This document shows, piece after piece, positions 51,570 to 60,845 of a stretch of DNA of 64,000 nucleotides (position 1 is the first letter of the stretch; the number at the start of each line of letters is the position of its first letter). Source of the DNA: Polyangium sp. y55x31 (lineage in GTDB: Bacteria; Myxococcota_A; Polyangia; Polyangiales; Polyangiaceae); NCBI RefSeq assembly GCF_029946505.1, contig NZ_JARZHG010000002.1, positions 1-64,000 on the forward strand, in the 5' to 3' direction. A model generated the notes under the pieces. It had not been told where the DNA came from, made no database searches, and was given only the letters and a program-made list of their open reading frames with translations. A program made the translations under genes and the position numbers.

Positions 51570-53627
51570 ATGATTTTCTCGGTCATCATCAGCGAGAAGG
51601 GCGGCGCCGAGCGCCGTGAATCCTTCGATCGCGCGGAGATCAACGTCGGCCGCGTGCAGGGCAACGACCTCATGCTGCCGAAGGGCAACGTGTCGAAGCG
51701 GCACGCGCGCCTGGTCCTGCGTGACGGCCGCTTCATCGTCACCGACCTGAAGAGCACGAACGGCACGTACGTCAACGGCCGCAAGATCGGGCAGCCGACG
51801 ATCGTCCGCGAGGGCGACAAGATCTACATCGGCGACTTCGTCCTGCGCATCGAGGCCGGACCCGGCGCACAGCTCGCCGGCGGGCGTATCCCGAGTGGCG
51901 AGTTCAACGCGATGCCCGACATGGGCGCGATCGAAGGCCCACTCTCGTCGCCCGGAGGCCCGCCCTCGGCCGTTCCTGCCAAACCCCGCGACCCAGGCGT
52001 GCTCACCGGCGAGCAAGCCGCAGATGTCGTCAGTCACTTCCCGCTCGAGAACGATCCCGACGAGGCGCCGGTCCCCGTGCCCGCGCCGCCGCGCGTGCCA
52101 AGGCCGACCGCGAGCACGAAGCCGAGCGGCTCGATGCTCTCGCCGACCGCACTCTCGCCACTGCCGCCGCACGCCGCAGCCGGCCCGCCGACGCTGAGCG
52201 CAGGCCCGCGGCCCACGGCGTCGAGCATTCCCGCGCCGCCGCAAAGCCCCTTCCCGCCGGCCTTCCAGCAAGCCTTCCCGCCGCGGCACGCGATGCCACC
52301 CGGCCCGACGGCGGTGCCTCCGTCCCCGGTGAACCGCACGAACTCGGAGCCGACGCCGGGCCCGTCAGCCCCGCACCGCGCCGCGCTCGTGACCCTCGTG
52401 GAGCGCGTGGGCGAGGGGCTCGATCTCGCCCCGCTCACCGCGGGCGCGCCCATCTCGTCGACGTTCGCCACGAAGGTCACGGCAGCGATCGAGGAGCGCG
52501 CGGCGGTCATGAAGACCGCGGGCCTCGTGCCGGACGGCGTGGGCGTCGAGCAGCTCGCAGTGGAAGCGCGGCGCGAGCTTCTGGAGCTCGGCGCGATCGG
52601 TCCGCTGCTCGCGGACGACGACGTCGTCGAGATCCACGTGCAAGGGAACACGCGGCTCGTCGCATTCCGCAAGAGCCGCAAGACGCCGACGGGCGAGATG
52701 CCGTTCACGAGCGAGGAGGCCGCGGCGCGAGCGCTGCGACGGCTCCTCGTGCGCGCAGGCACGCCGTTCGAGGCGCCGGGCGCGGTGGATGTCGTCGCGC
52801 CGGAAGGATTTCGGATCCTCGGGGTCGTGCCCGCGCCAGGCGCGAAGGGCCTGCTCGTCGTGCTGCGCAAACCGCAGCGGATCGAGGCGAGCACGCTGGA
52901 GGATCTCGTGCGCGCAGGGCTGCTCTCGCGGGCCGTGGCGACGCTGCTCTCGCAAGGCATGGCCGGCCGCGCGAACGTGCTCGTGGCAGGGCCGATGGGC
53001 TCGGGGCACGGATCCCTCGTCGCAGCGCTCGCGGGAGGCTTCGCTGCGGAAGAGCGCGTCGTGTCGCTGCAAGACGACGACGAGATCCCCGTGCTGCACA
53101 CGAACACGCTGTCGATCCCGCTCGGCCCGAGCGCAGACGCGGCGGCGAACGCGGCACGTGTCGCCGCGCGGATGCGCCCCGATCGAATCGTGATCGGCGC
53201 GCTCGCCGGCCCCGCGGCCTCCGAGCTCGTGGGAGCCCTCGGCGAGGGCGCGGGCAGCGTGCTGGCAGCGACACGCGCGCCCACGCTGCGCCATGCCCTC
53301 GCCCGGCTCACAGCCGACCTCGTGACGGCGCGCCCAGGCACGACCGTGGAAGCGGCGCGGGAGGCGCTGGCAAGCGCGTTCGATCTCGTGCTGGAAGTCG
53401 CTCGACTCCGCGACGGCCGCGCGCGGCTCATGCGAGTCGCAGATCTACGCGTCGAAGGCGGCGCGCTCGTGGCGCGGGACCTCTTCACGTTCACCATCGA
53501 ACGGACCGCCGCAGGCGGGACGATCGAGGGCAGCCTCCACCCAACAGGCGCAGTCCCGGCCATCGTGGAGGACCTGGCAGCGCGGGGCACGCCGGTCGAT
53601 CCGGCGATCTTCCGACGCACGAAGTAA
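51570..53627 (+). CDS. FHA domain protein fused to a degenerate CpaF/VirB11-like ATPase
   Basis: 685 residues. An N-terminal FHA domain (about 10-95; GRVQGNDLMLP, SKRHARL and STNGTYVNG, fit to bind phosphothreonine) is followed by a Pro-rich linker (about 120-265) and a CpaF-like domain (about 275-640). All nucleotide-site motifs are altered: Walker A reads GPMGSGHGS with His480 for Lys, Walker B reads RIVIGALAG with Ala544 for Glu, and the TIHA His box reads ATRA. The fold appears kept but catalysis is probably lost, so a scaffold or phospho-signal adaptor of a secretion/pilus system is a reasonable inference. No tad pilus genes are adjacent. Confidence 0.82.
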   Translation: MIFSVIISEKGGAERRESFDRAEINVGRVQGNDLMLPKGNVSKRHARLVLRDGRFIVTDLKSTNGTYVNGRKIGQPTIVREGDKIYIGDFVLRIEAGPGAQLAGGRIPSGEFNAMPDMGAIEGPLSSPGGPPSAVPAKPRDPGVLTGEQAADVVSHFPLENDPDEAPVPVPAPPRVPRPTASTKPSGSMLSPTALSPLPPHAAAGPPTLSAGPRPTASSIPAPPQSPFPPAFQQAFPPRHAMPPGPTAVPPSPVNRTNSEPTPGPSAPHRAALVTLVERVGEGLDLAPLTAGAPISSTFATKVTAAIEERAAVMKTAGLVPDGVGVEQLAVEARRELLELGAIGPLLADDDVVEIHVQGNTRLVAFRKSRKTPTGEMPFTSEEAAARALRRLLVRAGTPFEAPGAVDVVAPEGFRILGVVPAPGAKGLLVVLRKPQRIEASTLEDLVRAGLLSRAVATLLSQGMAGRANVLVAGPMGSGHGSLVAALAGGFAAEERVVSLQDDDEIPVLHTNTLSIPLGPSADAAANAARVAARMRPDRIVIGALAGPAASELVGALGEGAGSVLAATRAPTLRHALARLTADLVTARPGTTVEAAREALASAFDLVLEVARLRDGRARLMRVADLRVEGGALVARDLFTFTIERTAAGGTIEGSLHPTGAVPAIVEDLAARGTPVDPAIFRRTK

Positions 53628-53761
53628 TGCTTCGTCGGCGAGCCGAGCGCATCTTGACGAGTCTCGGCAGGACGACGAGGTTCGACTAGGCTACCTTGTA
53701 TGCGCTGTCCTGCCGCGGTTACGTTGCGGCAGCGGCGGTTCGAAGGGCACAAGAAGCGATC

Positions 53762-54271
53762 ATGGCCATCCGCACCATCCTGCATTATCCCGACCCTCGC
53801 CTTCGCCAGAAGGCCCTGCCGGTCGAGCGCATCACGCCCGAGATCGAGCGGCTCATCGACGACATGGCCGAGACCATGTACGCAGCGCCAGGCGTGGGCC
53901 TCGCCGCCACGCAGATCGGCGAGCCACACCGGATCTTCATCATCGACATCGCCGCCGAGGACGAACCGAGCAACCTCATGGTCTTCGTGAACCCGGAGAT
54001 CCTGTCGAAGGTCGGCGAAGAGGTGGGCACCGAGGGCTGTTTGTCCTTCCCCGGCGTGAGCGAGGACATCAAGCGCGCAACCGAAGTCCGCGTGCGCGCC
54101 CAGGGCCGCGACGGCAAGACGTTCGAGCTCACAGCCGACGGTCTGCTCGCCGTCGCGATCCAGCACGAGAACGATCACCTCGACGGCGTGCTGATGATCG
54201 ACCGCGTGGGCATGCTGAAGAAGCGCATCATCCAGCGCAAGATGCAGAAGCGCGCCGACGCGACAGGCTGA
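53762..54271 (+). CDS. def: Peptide deformylase
   Basis: 169 residues. Removes the formyl group from nascent N-terminal methionine. Motif I GVGLAATQ, motif II EGCLS (C93), motif III QHENDH (H135, E136, H139) form the metal site. Length is standard. ATG 53762 begins with the usual MAIRTILHYPDPRLR-like start. It faces ribD across repeat copy B. No fmt gene is adjacent. Confidence 0.96.
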   Translation: MAIRTILHYPDPRLRQKALPVERITPEIERLIDDMAETMYAAPGVGLAATQIGEPHRIFIIDIAAEDEPSNLMVFVNPEILSKVGEEVGTEGCLSFPGVSEDIKRATEVRVRAQGRDGKTFELTADGLLAVAIQHENDHLDGVLMIDRVGMLKKRIIQRKMQKRADATG

Positions 54272-54284
54272 CGCGAGGGCGTTT

Positions 54285-54615
54285 CGCTGGGGCTTCGCCC
54301 CAGGCCCGACCAGGGGCTATCCGCCCCTGGACCCGGACCAGCGCAAGCGCTGGACTCGGGGTCGATGAACTGCGCGATGCGCAGTTCATCGAACAGCCGG
54401 TGGCAAGACCGGCGACGAACCTGCCAACCAAGACAGCAACGCCGACGGTTCAACCGGCAACGTGCCGCTACGTGCGACGACCTTCATGGTCTTGCCACCG
54501 GCCCCTTGGAAAAACTGCGCGAAGCGCAGTTTTTCCACCTGAGGTCCAGGGCTTGCCCTGGTCCGGGTCCAGGGGCGGACAGCCCCTGGTCGGGTCCGGG
54601 GTGAAACCCCGGCGC
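54285..54615. repeat. Long multi-hairpin inverted-repeat element, copy B
   Basis: Fills the gap between convergent def and ribD. Left-arm hairpins lie at 54287-54303, 54310-54330, 54338-54353 and 54363-54391; right-arm hairpins at 54507-54537, 54546-54561, 54569-54589 and 54596-54612. A perfect 15-bp inner inverted repeat (54396-54410 with 54488-54502) brackets the core. Each arm is about 110 bp and is largely the reverse complement of the other. Architecture and order equal copy A at 19304-19647. No ORF is supported. Confidence 0.85.
54507..54537. terminator. Bidirectional terminator-like hairpin in repeat copy B
   Basis: Perfect 14-bp stem (54507-54520 with 54524-54537), GAA loop, five A at the left and five T at the right. 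Equivalent to 19540-19570 in copy A, with C-G to T-A changes paired on both sides of the stem. Confidence 0.6.
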
Positions 54616-54621
54616 CACGCT

Positions 54622-55752
54622 TCAACGCGGAAACGACAGCGGCCCGCTGACGTATGCGTCGCGGCCGCAGAGCGCCCATCGCGGATCGACGATCCGCGGC
54701 GCCTCGCTCGGCGTGTCTGGGCCTGCCCAGTCGACTGCGCCGGGACGACCGCGCGGACCGAGCAGGATGGGTGCGATGAATGCGTGCAGCTCGTCTGCGA
54801 GGCGTGCCGCGAGCAGGCTGCCCGCGAGCTCTGCGCCGCCCTCGACGAGCATCGACACCACGCCCTGCGCCGCGAGGATCCGCAGCGCTGCCGACACCTC
54901 CACCCGACCTTCCGCCGAGTTTGGCACGCGCAGCACCACGCATCCTGCGTCGGCGAGCGCCTGCTCGTTCGCCCCGGGCGCGTCCTCGCCCGTGAGCACC
55001 CACGTTGGCACCTCGCGTGCGGTCTGCACGAGCCGGCTGTGCAGCGGCAAGCGCAGGTGCGTGTCGAACACTGCGCGCGTCGGGCAACGTCCCTGCTCGG
55101 CGAGCCCGGGCGTGCGCACCGTCAGGCGTGGATCGTCCGCGAGCGCCGTCCCGATGCCCACGCCGACGACGTCGTGCTGCGCGCGGAGCTCCTGCACCTT
55201 CGCCCGCGCCTCGGGGCCTGTGACCCACTTGGAGGCGCCGCTGCGGGTCGCGATGCGCCCGTCGAGCGAGAGCGCGAGCTTCAGCGACACATAGGGCATG
55301 CCTGTCGTGATGAACTTCGCCCATGGCGCGATGAGCGCGCGTGCCTCGGCGCCTGCGACGCCGACGTCGACCGTGATGCCTGACTCGGTGAGACGCGCGG
55401 CGCCCCCGCCCTCGACGTTCGGGTTTGGATCCAGGCAGCCGATGACCACGCGGCGGATGCCTGCCCGCAGGATGTTGTCGACGCACGGCGGCGTGCGGCC
55501 GTGGTGGTTGCAGGGCTCGAGCGTCACGTAGAGCGTGCCGCCGCGCGCGGCCTCGCCGGCGCGACGCAGGGCGGCGGTCTCGGCGTGCTCTTCGCCGGCG
55601 CGGAGGTGGTACGACGACGCGACGACCTCGCCCGCTTCATTGACGACCACGGCCCCGACCGGCGGATTCGGCGATGGCTGGGACTTCCTCGCCTCCTCGA
55701 GCGCGAGGCGCATCGTGGCGAGATCGAAATCGGATTCGGGGGCAGTCGTCAT
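54622..55752 (-). CDS. ribD: Riboflavin biosynthesis deaminase/reductase
   Basis: 376 residues, bifunctional. The N-terminal deaminase domain has the zinc motif EEHAETAAL and LEPCNHHGRTPPC; the C-terminal reductase domain begins VSLKLALSLDGRIA and includes WVTGPEARA and LVEGGAELAGSLL. Catalyses deamination and reduction of the pyrimidine intermediate of riboflavin synthesis. Follows nrdR by 17 nt. No FMN riboswitch is visible in that short gap. Other rib genes are not in the window. Confidence 0.95.
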   Translation of the reverse strand: MTTAPESDFDLATMRLALEEARKSQPSPNPPVGAVVVNEAGEVVASSYHLRAGEEHAETAALRRAGEAARGGTLYVTLEPCNHHGRTPPCVDNILRAGIRRVVIGCLDPNPNVEGGGAARLTESGITVDVGVAGAEARALIAPWAKFITTGMPYVSLKLALSLDGRIATRSGASKWVTGPEARAKVQELRAQHDVVGVGIGTALADDPRLTVRTPGLAEQGRCPTRAVFDTHLRLPLHSRLVQTAREVPTWVLTGEDAPGANEQALADAGCVVLRVPNSAEGRVEVSAALRILAAQGVVSMLVEGGAELAGSLLAARLADELHAFIAPILLGPRGRPGAVDWAGPDTPSEAPRIVDPRWALCGRDAYVSGPLSFPR

Positions 55753-55769
55753 GGGTCAGCCCGGATCTA

Positions 55770-56231
55770 CTAGGGGCCCTTCGCCTTCACAAGCTTACCA
55801 AGCTCGCGGAGGAACTCGTCCACGTCCCGGAAGGAGCGATAGACGCTGGCGAAGCGGACGTAGGCGACCTCGTCGAGGTCGCGCAGGTGGTTCATCACGC
55901 GCTCGCCGAGCTCGGCGCTCGTCACTTCGCGCCGCTCGGACTCCTGCACCTCACGCTCGATCGCGTCCACCACGACCTCCAGCCGGTCCACCGAGACTGG
56001 CCGCTTGTTGCAGGCGGTCCGGAGACCTCGCATCAGCTTGGCGCGATCGAAGGGTTCGCGCCGGCCGTCTTTTTTCACGACGGTCGGCAGGACGTCCTCG
56101 ACGCGCTCGTACGTCGTGAACCGACGACCACACGCGGCGCATTCGCGGCGCCTGCGGACGACGTCACCCGACCCGGGTGCGCGGGACTCGACGACCTTGT
56201 CCTCGAGGTGCCCGCAGAACGGGCACCTCAT
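55770..56231 (-). CDS. nrdR: Transcriptional repressor NrdR
   Basis: 153 residues, standard length. A zinc ribbon (C3, C6, C31, C34) is followed by the ATP-cone domain ([16 protein letters not shown]). Represses ribonucleotide reductase genes in response to dATP/ATP. Located 3 nt after fabF and before ribD, the common nrdR-ribD order. Confidence 0.96.
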   Translation of the reverse strand: MRCPFCGHLEDKVVESRAPGSGDVVRRRRECAACGRRFTTYERVEDVLPTVVKKDGRREPFDRAKLMRGLRTACNKRPVSVDRLEVVVDAIEREVQESERREVTSAELGERVMNHLRDLDEVAYVRFASVYRSFRDVDEFLRELGKLVKAKGP

Positions 56232-56234
56232 CGC

Positions 56235-57479
56235 CTAGCCCTCGAAGCGGGAGAACACGAGCGCAACGTTGGTGCCCCCGAACCCGAACGAGTTCGACAT
56301 GACGTTCCGGAGACGGCGCTCCCGCGCGACGAGCGGGACGCAGTCGAGCACGCACTCGGGATCCTGCTCCTCGAGGTTTGCCGTGGGAGGGACCTTGCCG
56401 TCTTGAAGCGCGAGCACCGAGAGAGCTGCCTCGACCGCGCCCGCGCCGCCGAGCAGGTGCCCGGTCACGGACTTCGTGGAGCTCACCCAGAGCGCGTGTC
56501 CGGTCGCGTGCTCCCCGAACACTTTCACGATCGCGCGTGCCTCCTCGATGTCGCCGTGCGGCGTCGAGGTGCCGTGCGCGTTGATGTACTCGATGTCCGT
56601 CGGCGCGAGCTTCGCGTCTGCGAGCGCTTGCTTCATCGCGCGCTGCGCGCCTTCGCCTTCCGGCGCGGGCTTCGTCAGGTGGTACGCGTCGCACGTGGCG
56701 CCGTAGCCCGTGACCTCGCCGTAGATCTTCGCCCCGCGGCGCTTCGCGTGCGAGAGCGATTCGAGCAAGAGCGTCGCCGCGCCCTCGCCCATGATGAAAC
56801 CGTCGCGTCCCTTGTCCCAGGGACGGCTCGCGCGCGTGGGCTCGTCGTTGCGCCGCGAGAGCGCGAACATGGCGCCGAAGCCTGCGGCGGCGAGGCCCGT
56901 GATCGTCGCCTCCGTGCCACCTGCGAGCATGAGGTGCGTGCGGCCGCGGCGGATCCACTCGAAGGCTTCGCCGATCGAGTGGGCGCTCGACGCGCACGCG
57001 CTCGTGTTGCAGTAGCTCGGCCCCTTGAGGTCGAGGGCCATCGCGACCTGACCGGCGGCGAGGTTCGCGATGACCTGCGGGATGAAGTACGGGCTGACCT
57101 TCGAGGGTCCCTTTTCGAGGAGCACCTGCGCGTACTGGTACAGGTTCTCCAGCCCGCCGAGGCCCACGCCGATGTACGTGCCGCAGGTCTCGCGGTCCTC
57201 GTCGGTGAGCTCGATCCCCGCGTCCTGCATGCAGAGCTGCGAGGCGGCGACCGAGAGGTGGGCGAAGCGGCCCATCTCGCGGACTTTCTTCTTGGGGATG
57301 AAGTTCTCCGCGACGAACCCTTTCACCTCGCCTGCGATGCGCGTCGAATACTGCGACGCATCGAAGAGGGTGATGGGCCCGATCCCGGACTCGGCCGCGA
57401 GCACGGAGCGCCACGTCTCCGCGGTGCCGATGCCGTTCGGGGTGACGAGACCGATGCCGGTGATGACGACGCGTTCCAT
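56235..57479 (-). CDS. fabF: 3-oxoacyl-ACP synthase II
   Basis: 414 residues. Elongates acyl-ACP with malonyl-ACP in fatty-acid synthesis. The active-site Cys lies in SACASSAHS (C162), catalytic histidines in NAHGTSTPHGD and KSVTGHLLGGAG. N-terminus RVVITGIGLVTPNG-like is typical. Co-transcribed with acpP upstream (55-nt gap). Confidence 0.96.
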   Translation of the reverse strand: MERVVITGIGLVTPNGIGTAETWRSVLAAESGIGPITLFDASQYSTRIAGEVKGFVAENFIPKKKVREMGRFAHLSVAASQLCMQDAGIELTDEDRETCGTYIGVGLGGLENLYQYAQVLLEKGPSKVSPYFIPQVIANLAAGQVAMALDLKGPSYCNTSACASSAHSIGEAFEWIRRGRTHLMLAGGTEATITGLAAAGFGAMFALSRRNDEPTRASRPWDKGRDGFIMGEGAATLLLESLSHAKRRGAKIYGEVTGYGATCDAYHLTKPAPEGEGAQRAMKQALADAKLAPTDIEYINAHGTSTPHGDIEEARAIVKVFGEHATGHALWVSSTKSVTGHLLGGAGAVEAALSVLALQDGKVPPTANLEEQDPECVLDCVPLVARERRLRNVMSNSFGFGGTNVALVFSRFEG

Positions 57480-57534
57480 ACTCGCTTCGCCCAGGATGGA
57501 CCGGGGACCGAGCCCTCGCTAGGGCTCTCGGGGG

Positions 57535-57783
57535 CTACTTCTTGGTGTGCGCGTTGATGTAGTCGATCGCATCCTGCACGGTCCGGATCTTCTCCGTGTC
57601 CTCGTCCGGGATGTCGATCTCGAACGCCTCTTCGAAGGCGAGCACGAGCTCCACGAGGCCGAGCGAGTCCGCGCCCAGGTCGTCGATGAACGTCGACTCG
57701 GGCTTGATGTCCTTCTCGTCGACGTCGAGCTGTTCCTTGATGATCTTTTTGACATCGGCCGAGATGTCGCGACCTTCCGCCAT
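57535..57783 (-). CDS. acpP: Acyl carrier protein
   Basis: 82 residues, acidic. The phosphopantetheine serine is in GADSLGLVE (S40). Carries acyl chains for FabD, FabF, FabG and FabH encoded around it. Slightly longer than E. coli ACP. Confidence 0.97.
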   Translation of the reverse strand: MAEGRDISADVKKIIKEQLDVDEKDIKPESTFIDDLGADSLGLVELVLAFEEAFEIDIPDEDTEKIRTVQDAIDYINAHTKK

Positions 57784-57865
57784 GGCGTCCTCCGGGGAAA
57801 AAGCGGTCCCCTCCTAACCCATCGTTCGAGCTTTTGCACCACCTTCGTGGCGTGCGAAACGCTTT

Positions 57866-58612
57866 TTACATGTACATGCCGCCGTTTACGCGGATGGTCT
57901 CGCCCGTGATGTAAGAAGCGGCATCCGAGCAGAGGAAGGCCACCGCGGCAGCGACCTCTTCCGGCTTTCCCGTGCGACCGAGAGGAATGGCCTTCAGCAT
58001 GCCGTCCTTCACCTCGGCCCCGAGCGACGACGTCATGTCGGTGTCGATGAAGCCGGGCGCGACCACGTTCACCGTGATGTTCCGCGAGGCGTACTCGCGC
58101 GCGAGCGTCTTCGAGAGGCCGAGGAGCGCGGCCTTCGACGCGGCGTAGACCGCCTGCCCGGCATTGCCCATCTCGCCGACGATGCTCGACAGGAGCACGA
58201 TGCGGCCCGCGCGAGCACGCATCATGGGCTTGATCGCCGCGCGCGCGCAGCCGATCGCGCCCTTCACGTTCACCGCGAAGACGCGATCGATCTCCTCTTC
58301 CTTCACGCGCAGGACGAGGTTGTCGACGGCGATGCCCGCGTTCGCCACGAGGATGTCGAGGCGGCCGAGCCGCTTCGCCAGGGCCGCGATCGCCTCGTCG
58401 GTGGCCTGCATGTCCGCCACGTCGAAGCCGAGCGCCTCGGCCTTGCCGCCGCGCTCCTCGATCGCCTGCACGACGCGCCGTGCCTCTTCCTCGCCGCGTA
58501 CGTAGTTCACGACGACGTGCGCGCCTTGCGCCGCGAGCGCCTCCGCCGTCGCCCGACCGATCCCACGTGAAGCGCCCGTCACGAGCGCGACCTTGCCGCT
58601 CAGACCGAACAT
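57866..58612 (-). CDS. fabG: 3-oxoacyl-ACP reductase
   Basis: 248-residue short-chain dehydrogenase. NADP-binding [16 protein letters not shown], catalytic Ser in LLSSIVG and YAASK tetrad. Reduces 3-oxoacyl-ACP. Ends with the typical VNGGMYM. Lies 3 nt after fabD and 82 nt before acpP. Confidence 0.96.
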   Translation of the reverse strand: MFGLSGKVALVTGASRGIGRATAEALAAQGAHVVVNYVRGEEEARRVVQAIEERGGKAEALGFDVADMQATDEAIAALAKRLGRLDILVANAGIAVDNLVLRVKEEEIDRVFAVNVKGAIGCARAAIKPMMRARAGRIVLLSSIVGEMGNAGQAVYAASKAALLGLSKTLAREYASRNITVNVVAPGFIDTDMTSSLGAEVKDGMLKAIPLGRTGKPEEVAAAVAFLCSDAASYITGETIRVNGGMYM

Positions 58613-58615
58613 CTC

Positions 58616-59566
58616 TCAACCCTCCAGGAACGCAGGCACCGCGTCGATCCCCGCGGGATCCGAGACGCTCAGCACCTTGATGGATTTCGCGATTCGCTTC
58701 ACGAGCCCGGCGAGCACCTTGCCCGGCCCGAGCTCGAGCGCGTGCGTCACGCCCTCGGCCGCCATGCGCTCGACCGAAGCGGACCACAAGACCGCTCCGT
58801 CGATCTGCCGCAGCAAGAGCTCGGCGACCCGGCCCGGCTCGGCGTTCGGCGACGCGTCGACGTTGGCGATCACCGGGAAGGCGAGCGGATGGATCGCGAC
58901 CTGTCCGAGCGCAGGCGCGAGCGCGTCGCGCGCGCTCCGCATGAGCGCGCAGTGGAAGGGCGCGCTCACCTTGAGCGGAACGGCCTTGCCGCCGCGCGCC
59001 ACCACGAGATCGTTCGCGCGCGCCACCGCGTCCTTTTGACCTGCAATCACCACCTGCCCGGGCGCATTGTAGTTCGCGGGCGAAACGATCTCTCCCGCGG
59101 CCGCCTCCTCGCAGATCGCCGCGATCGCCTCGGCATCGAGCCCCATGATCGCCGTCATCGCGCCCTCGCCCGGAGGCACGGCGGCCTGCATCGCGGAGCC
59201 ACGCAGCCGGCAGAGGCGCACGGCGTCTTCGAGATCGAGCGCGCCCGCGGCGCAGAGGGCGCTGTATTCGCCGAGCGAGTGCCCTGCGGCGAACACGGGC
59301 GGCGCGAGGTCCGGGTGACGCTCGCGCAACGCCGCCACGATGGCCGCGCTCGCCGCCACGAGCGCGGGCTGCGTGTTCGCGGTGAGCGTGAGCTCCTCCA
59401 TCGGGCCCTCGAAGCAGAGCCGGGAGAGCGGCTCACCGAGCGCCGCGTCCGCGCGCTCGAACGTGCGGCGCGCAGCCTCCGACGTCGCGGCGAGGTCCTT
59501 GCCCATGCCGACGAGCTGCGAGCCTTGACCAGGGAACAACCAGGCGACCTTCGTGCTTCGTTGCAT
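58616..59566 (-). CDS. fabD: Malonyl-CoA:ACP transacylase
   Basis: 316 residues. Loads malonyl onto ACP. Oxyanion motif FPGQGSQ near the N-terminus, nucleophile in GHSLGE (S97), and His in the AFHCALM block. Standard length. 84-nt gap to fabH, 3-nt gap to fabG. Confidence 0.95.
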   Translation of the reverse strand: MQRSTKVAWLFPGQGSQLVGMGKDLAATSEAARRTFERADAALGEPLSRLCFEGPMEELTLTANTQPALVAASAAIVAALRERHPDLAPPVFAAGHSLGEYSALCAAGALDLEDAVRLCRLRGSAMQAAVPPGEGAMTAIMGLDAEAIAAICEEAAAGEIVSPANYNAPGQVVIAGQKDAVARANDLVVARGGKAVPLKVSAPFHCALMRSARDALAPALGQVAIHPLAFPVIANVDASPNAEPGRVAELLLRQIDGAVLWSASVERMAAEGVTHALELGPGKVLAGLVKRIAKSIKVLSVSDPAGIDAVPAFLEG

Positions 59567-59650
59567 CGACGCGGACTCCGAGGTGCTACGTCGCGAAAGA
59601 ATGTTTTGTCGTCAAAGGATCGGCCCGGCGCGCGGGAAGGAAGACGCGCG

Positions 59651-60649
59651 TCACATCCGGACGAGCGCGGCGCCCCAGGAGATCCCGGCGCCGAGGGCGC
59701 ACATGAGGACGTTTTGCCCGGGCTTGATGCGCCCGTCGCGAACCGCTTCGTCGAGCGCGATGGGGATCGAAGCGCTCGACGTGTTGCCGTACTCCTGGAT
59801 GTTGATGACGAACTTCTCCATCGGGAAGTTCAGCCGATCGGCGACCTGCGTGATGATGCGCAGGTTCGCCTGATGGGCGACGACCCAGTCGAGATCGGCG
59901 CTCGTCAACCCGGAGGCCTTGAGGACCGCGGTGGACGCGCTCGTCAGGTTCTTGATGGCGGTCCGGAAGATCTCCTGCCCCATCATGTGGACCTTGTTGC
60001 GCTTCTTCGCGAGGCCCTCGTCCGTGAGCGGCTCGGCCGTGCCGCCGCCTGGGATCGTGAGCGCATGCGCGAGCGAGCCGTCGGTGAAGATGCGCGTGGC
60101 GAGCAGGCCACGGCCGTCTCCGTCCGAGGGCCCGAGCACCACCGCGCCCGCGCCGTCTCCGAAGAGCACGCACGTCGTGCGATCCTGCCAGTCGAGGAGC
60201 CTCGAGAGGAGCTCCACGCCGACCACGAGGACGCAGCGCGCCGCGCCGGTGGCGATGAACTGATCGGCGATGGTCATGCCGTAGATGAACCCGGCGCACG
60301 CGGCCGACACGTCGAAGGCCGGGATGTTGTCGGCGCCGAGCTTCTGCTGCACGTGCACGGCGCACGCGGGCATCGGGGTGTCGCCGCTGATCGTCCCGAC
60401 GATGATCATGTCGATGTCGGCGGCGTTGAGGCCCGCCGACTCGAGGGCGCGGCGCGCGGCCGCCGCCGCCATGTCGCTCGTGTTCTCGTTCTCGGCCGCG
60501 ATGTGCCGGCGCCGGATGCCGGTGCGCTCCGCGATCCAAGCGTCGGATGTGTCGACCATCTTCTCGAGATCGACGTTGGCGAGCACCTTCTCGGGGACGT
60601 AGTGGCCGGTCCCGAGGATGCGACTCTTCGGTGTGGGGAGCGCGCTCAT
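59651..60649 (-). CDS. fabH: 3-oxoacyl-ACP synthase III
   Basis: 332 residues. Starts acyl-chain synthesis by condensing acyl-CoA with malonyl-ACP. The catalytic triad is visible: C118 in SAACAGF, His in AHQANLRI, Asn in YGNTSSAS. ATG 60649 is chosen over 60712 because it gives the usual N-terminus. plsX, often next to fabH and rpmF, is absent here. Confidence 0.95.
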   Translation of the reverse strand: MSALPTPKSRILGTGHYVPEKVLANVDLEKMVDTSDAWIAERTGIRRRHIAAENENTSDMAAAAARRALESAGLNAADIDMIIVGTISGDTPMPACAVHVQQKLGADNIPAFDVSAACAGFIYGMTIADQFIATGAARCVLVVGVELLSRLLDWQDRTTCVLFGDGAGAVVLGPSDGDGRGLLATRIFTDGSLAHALTIPGGGTAEPLTDEGLAKKRNKVHMMGQEIFRTAIKNLTSASTAVLKASGLTSADLDWVVAHQANLRIITQVADRLNFPMEKFVINIQEYGNTSSASIPIALDEAVRDGRIKPGQNVLMCALGAGISWGAALVRM

Positions 60650-60692
60650 GATGACAAGGTAGCAGGGCGCCGGGGCGGCGCGCGATCGAGCG

Positions 60693-60745
60693 ATGGACCT
60701 CGGCTCATGCATCCGCGAGATTCATCGCGGAGCGCCGAGATCCAT
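60693..60745. promoter_or_regulatory. Cruciform-like inverted repeat upstream of fabH
   Basis: Outer 12-bp arms (60693-60704 with 60734-60745, one G-T-type mismatch) enclose an inner CCGCGA/TCGCGG hairpin (60713-60718 with 60725-60730). It lies 44 nt upstream of the fabH start, where an operator or attenuator would be expected. Confidence 0.35.
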
Positions 60746-60769
60746 GCACGCACGCGCTGCCCGGCGCGA

Positions 60770-60824
60770 GCCCGTCTCGAAGCCTCGCCCTTCGTCGTGG
60801 AGCGGGAGGCCCGGCGAGACGGGC
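60770..60824 (-). terminator. Hairpin after rpmF
   Basis: 10-bp perfect stem GCCCGTCTCG/CGAGACGGGC (60770-60779 with 60815-60824), with further inner pairing. Lies 22 nt past the rpmF stop. No T-run follows, so it is a terminator or processing site of uncertain strength. Confidence 0.4.
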
Positions 60825-60845
60825 AAGCTGGGGATTTGCGGTGAT

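Noticed and set aside
55753-55769. FMN riboswitch before ribD
   Set aside because: Only 17 nt separate ribD from nrdR, too short for an FMN aptamer.
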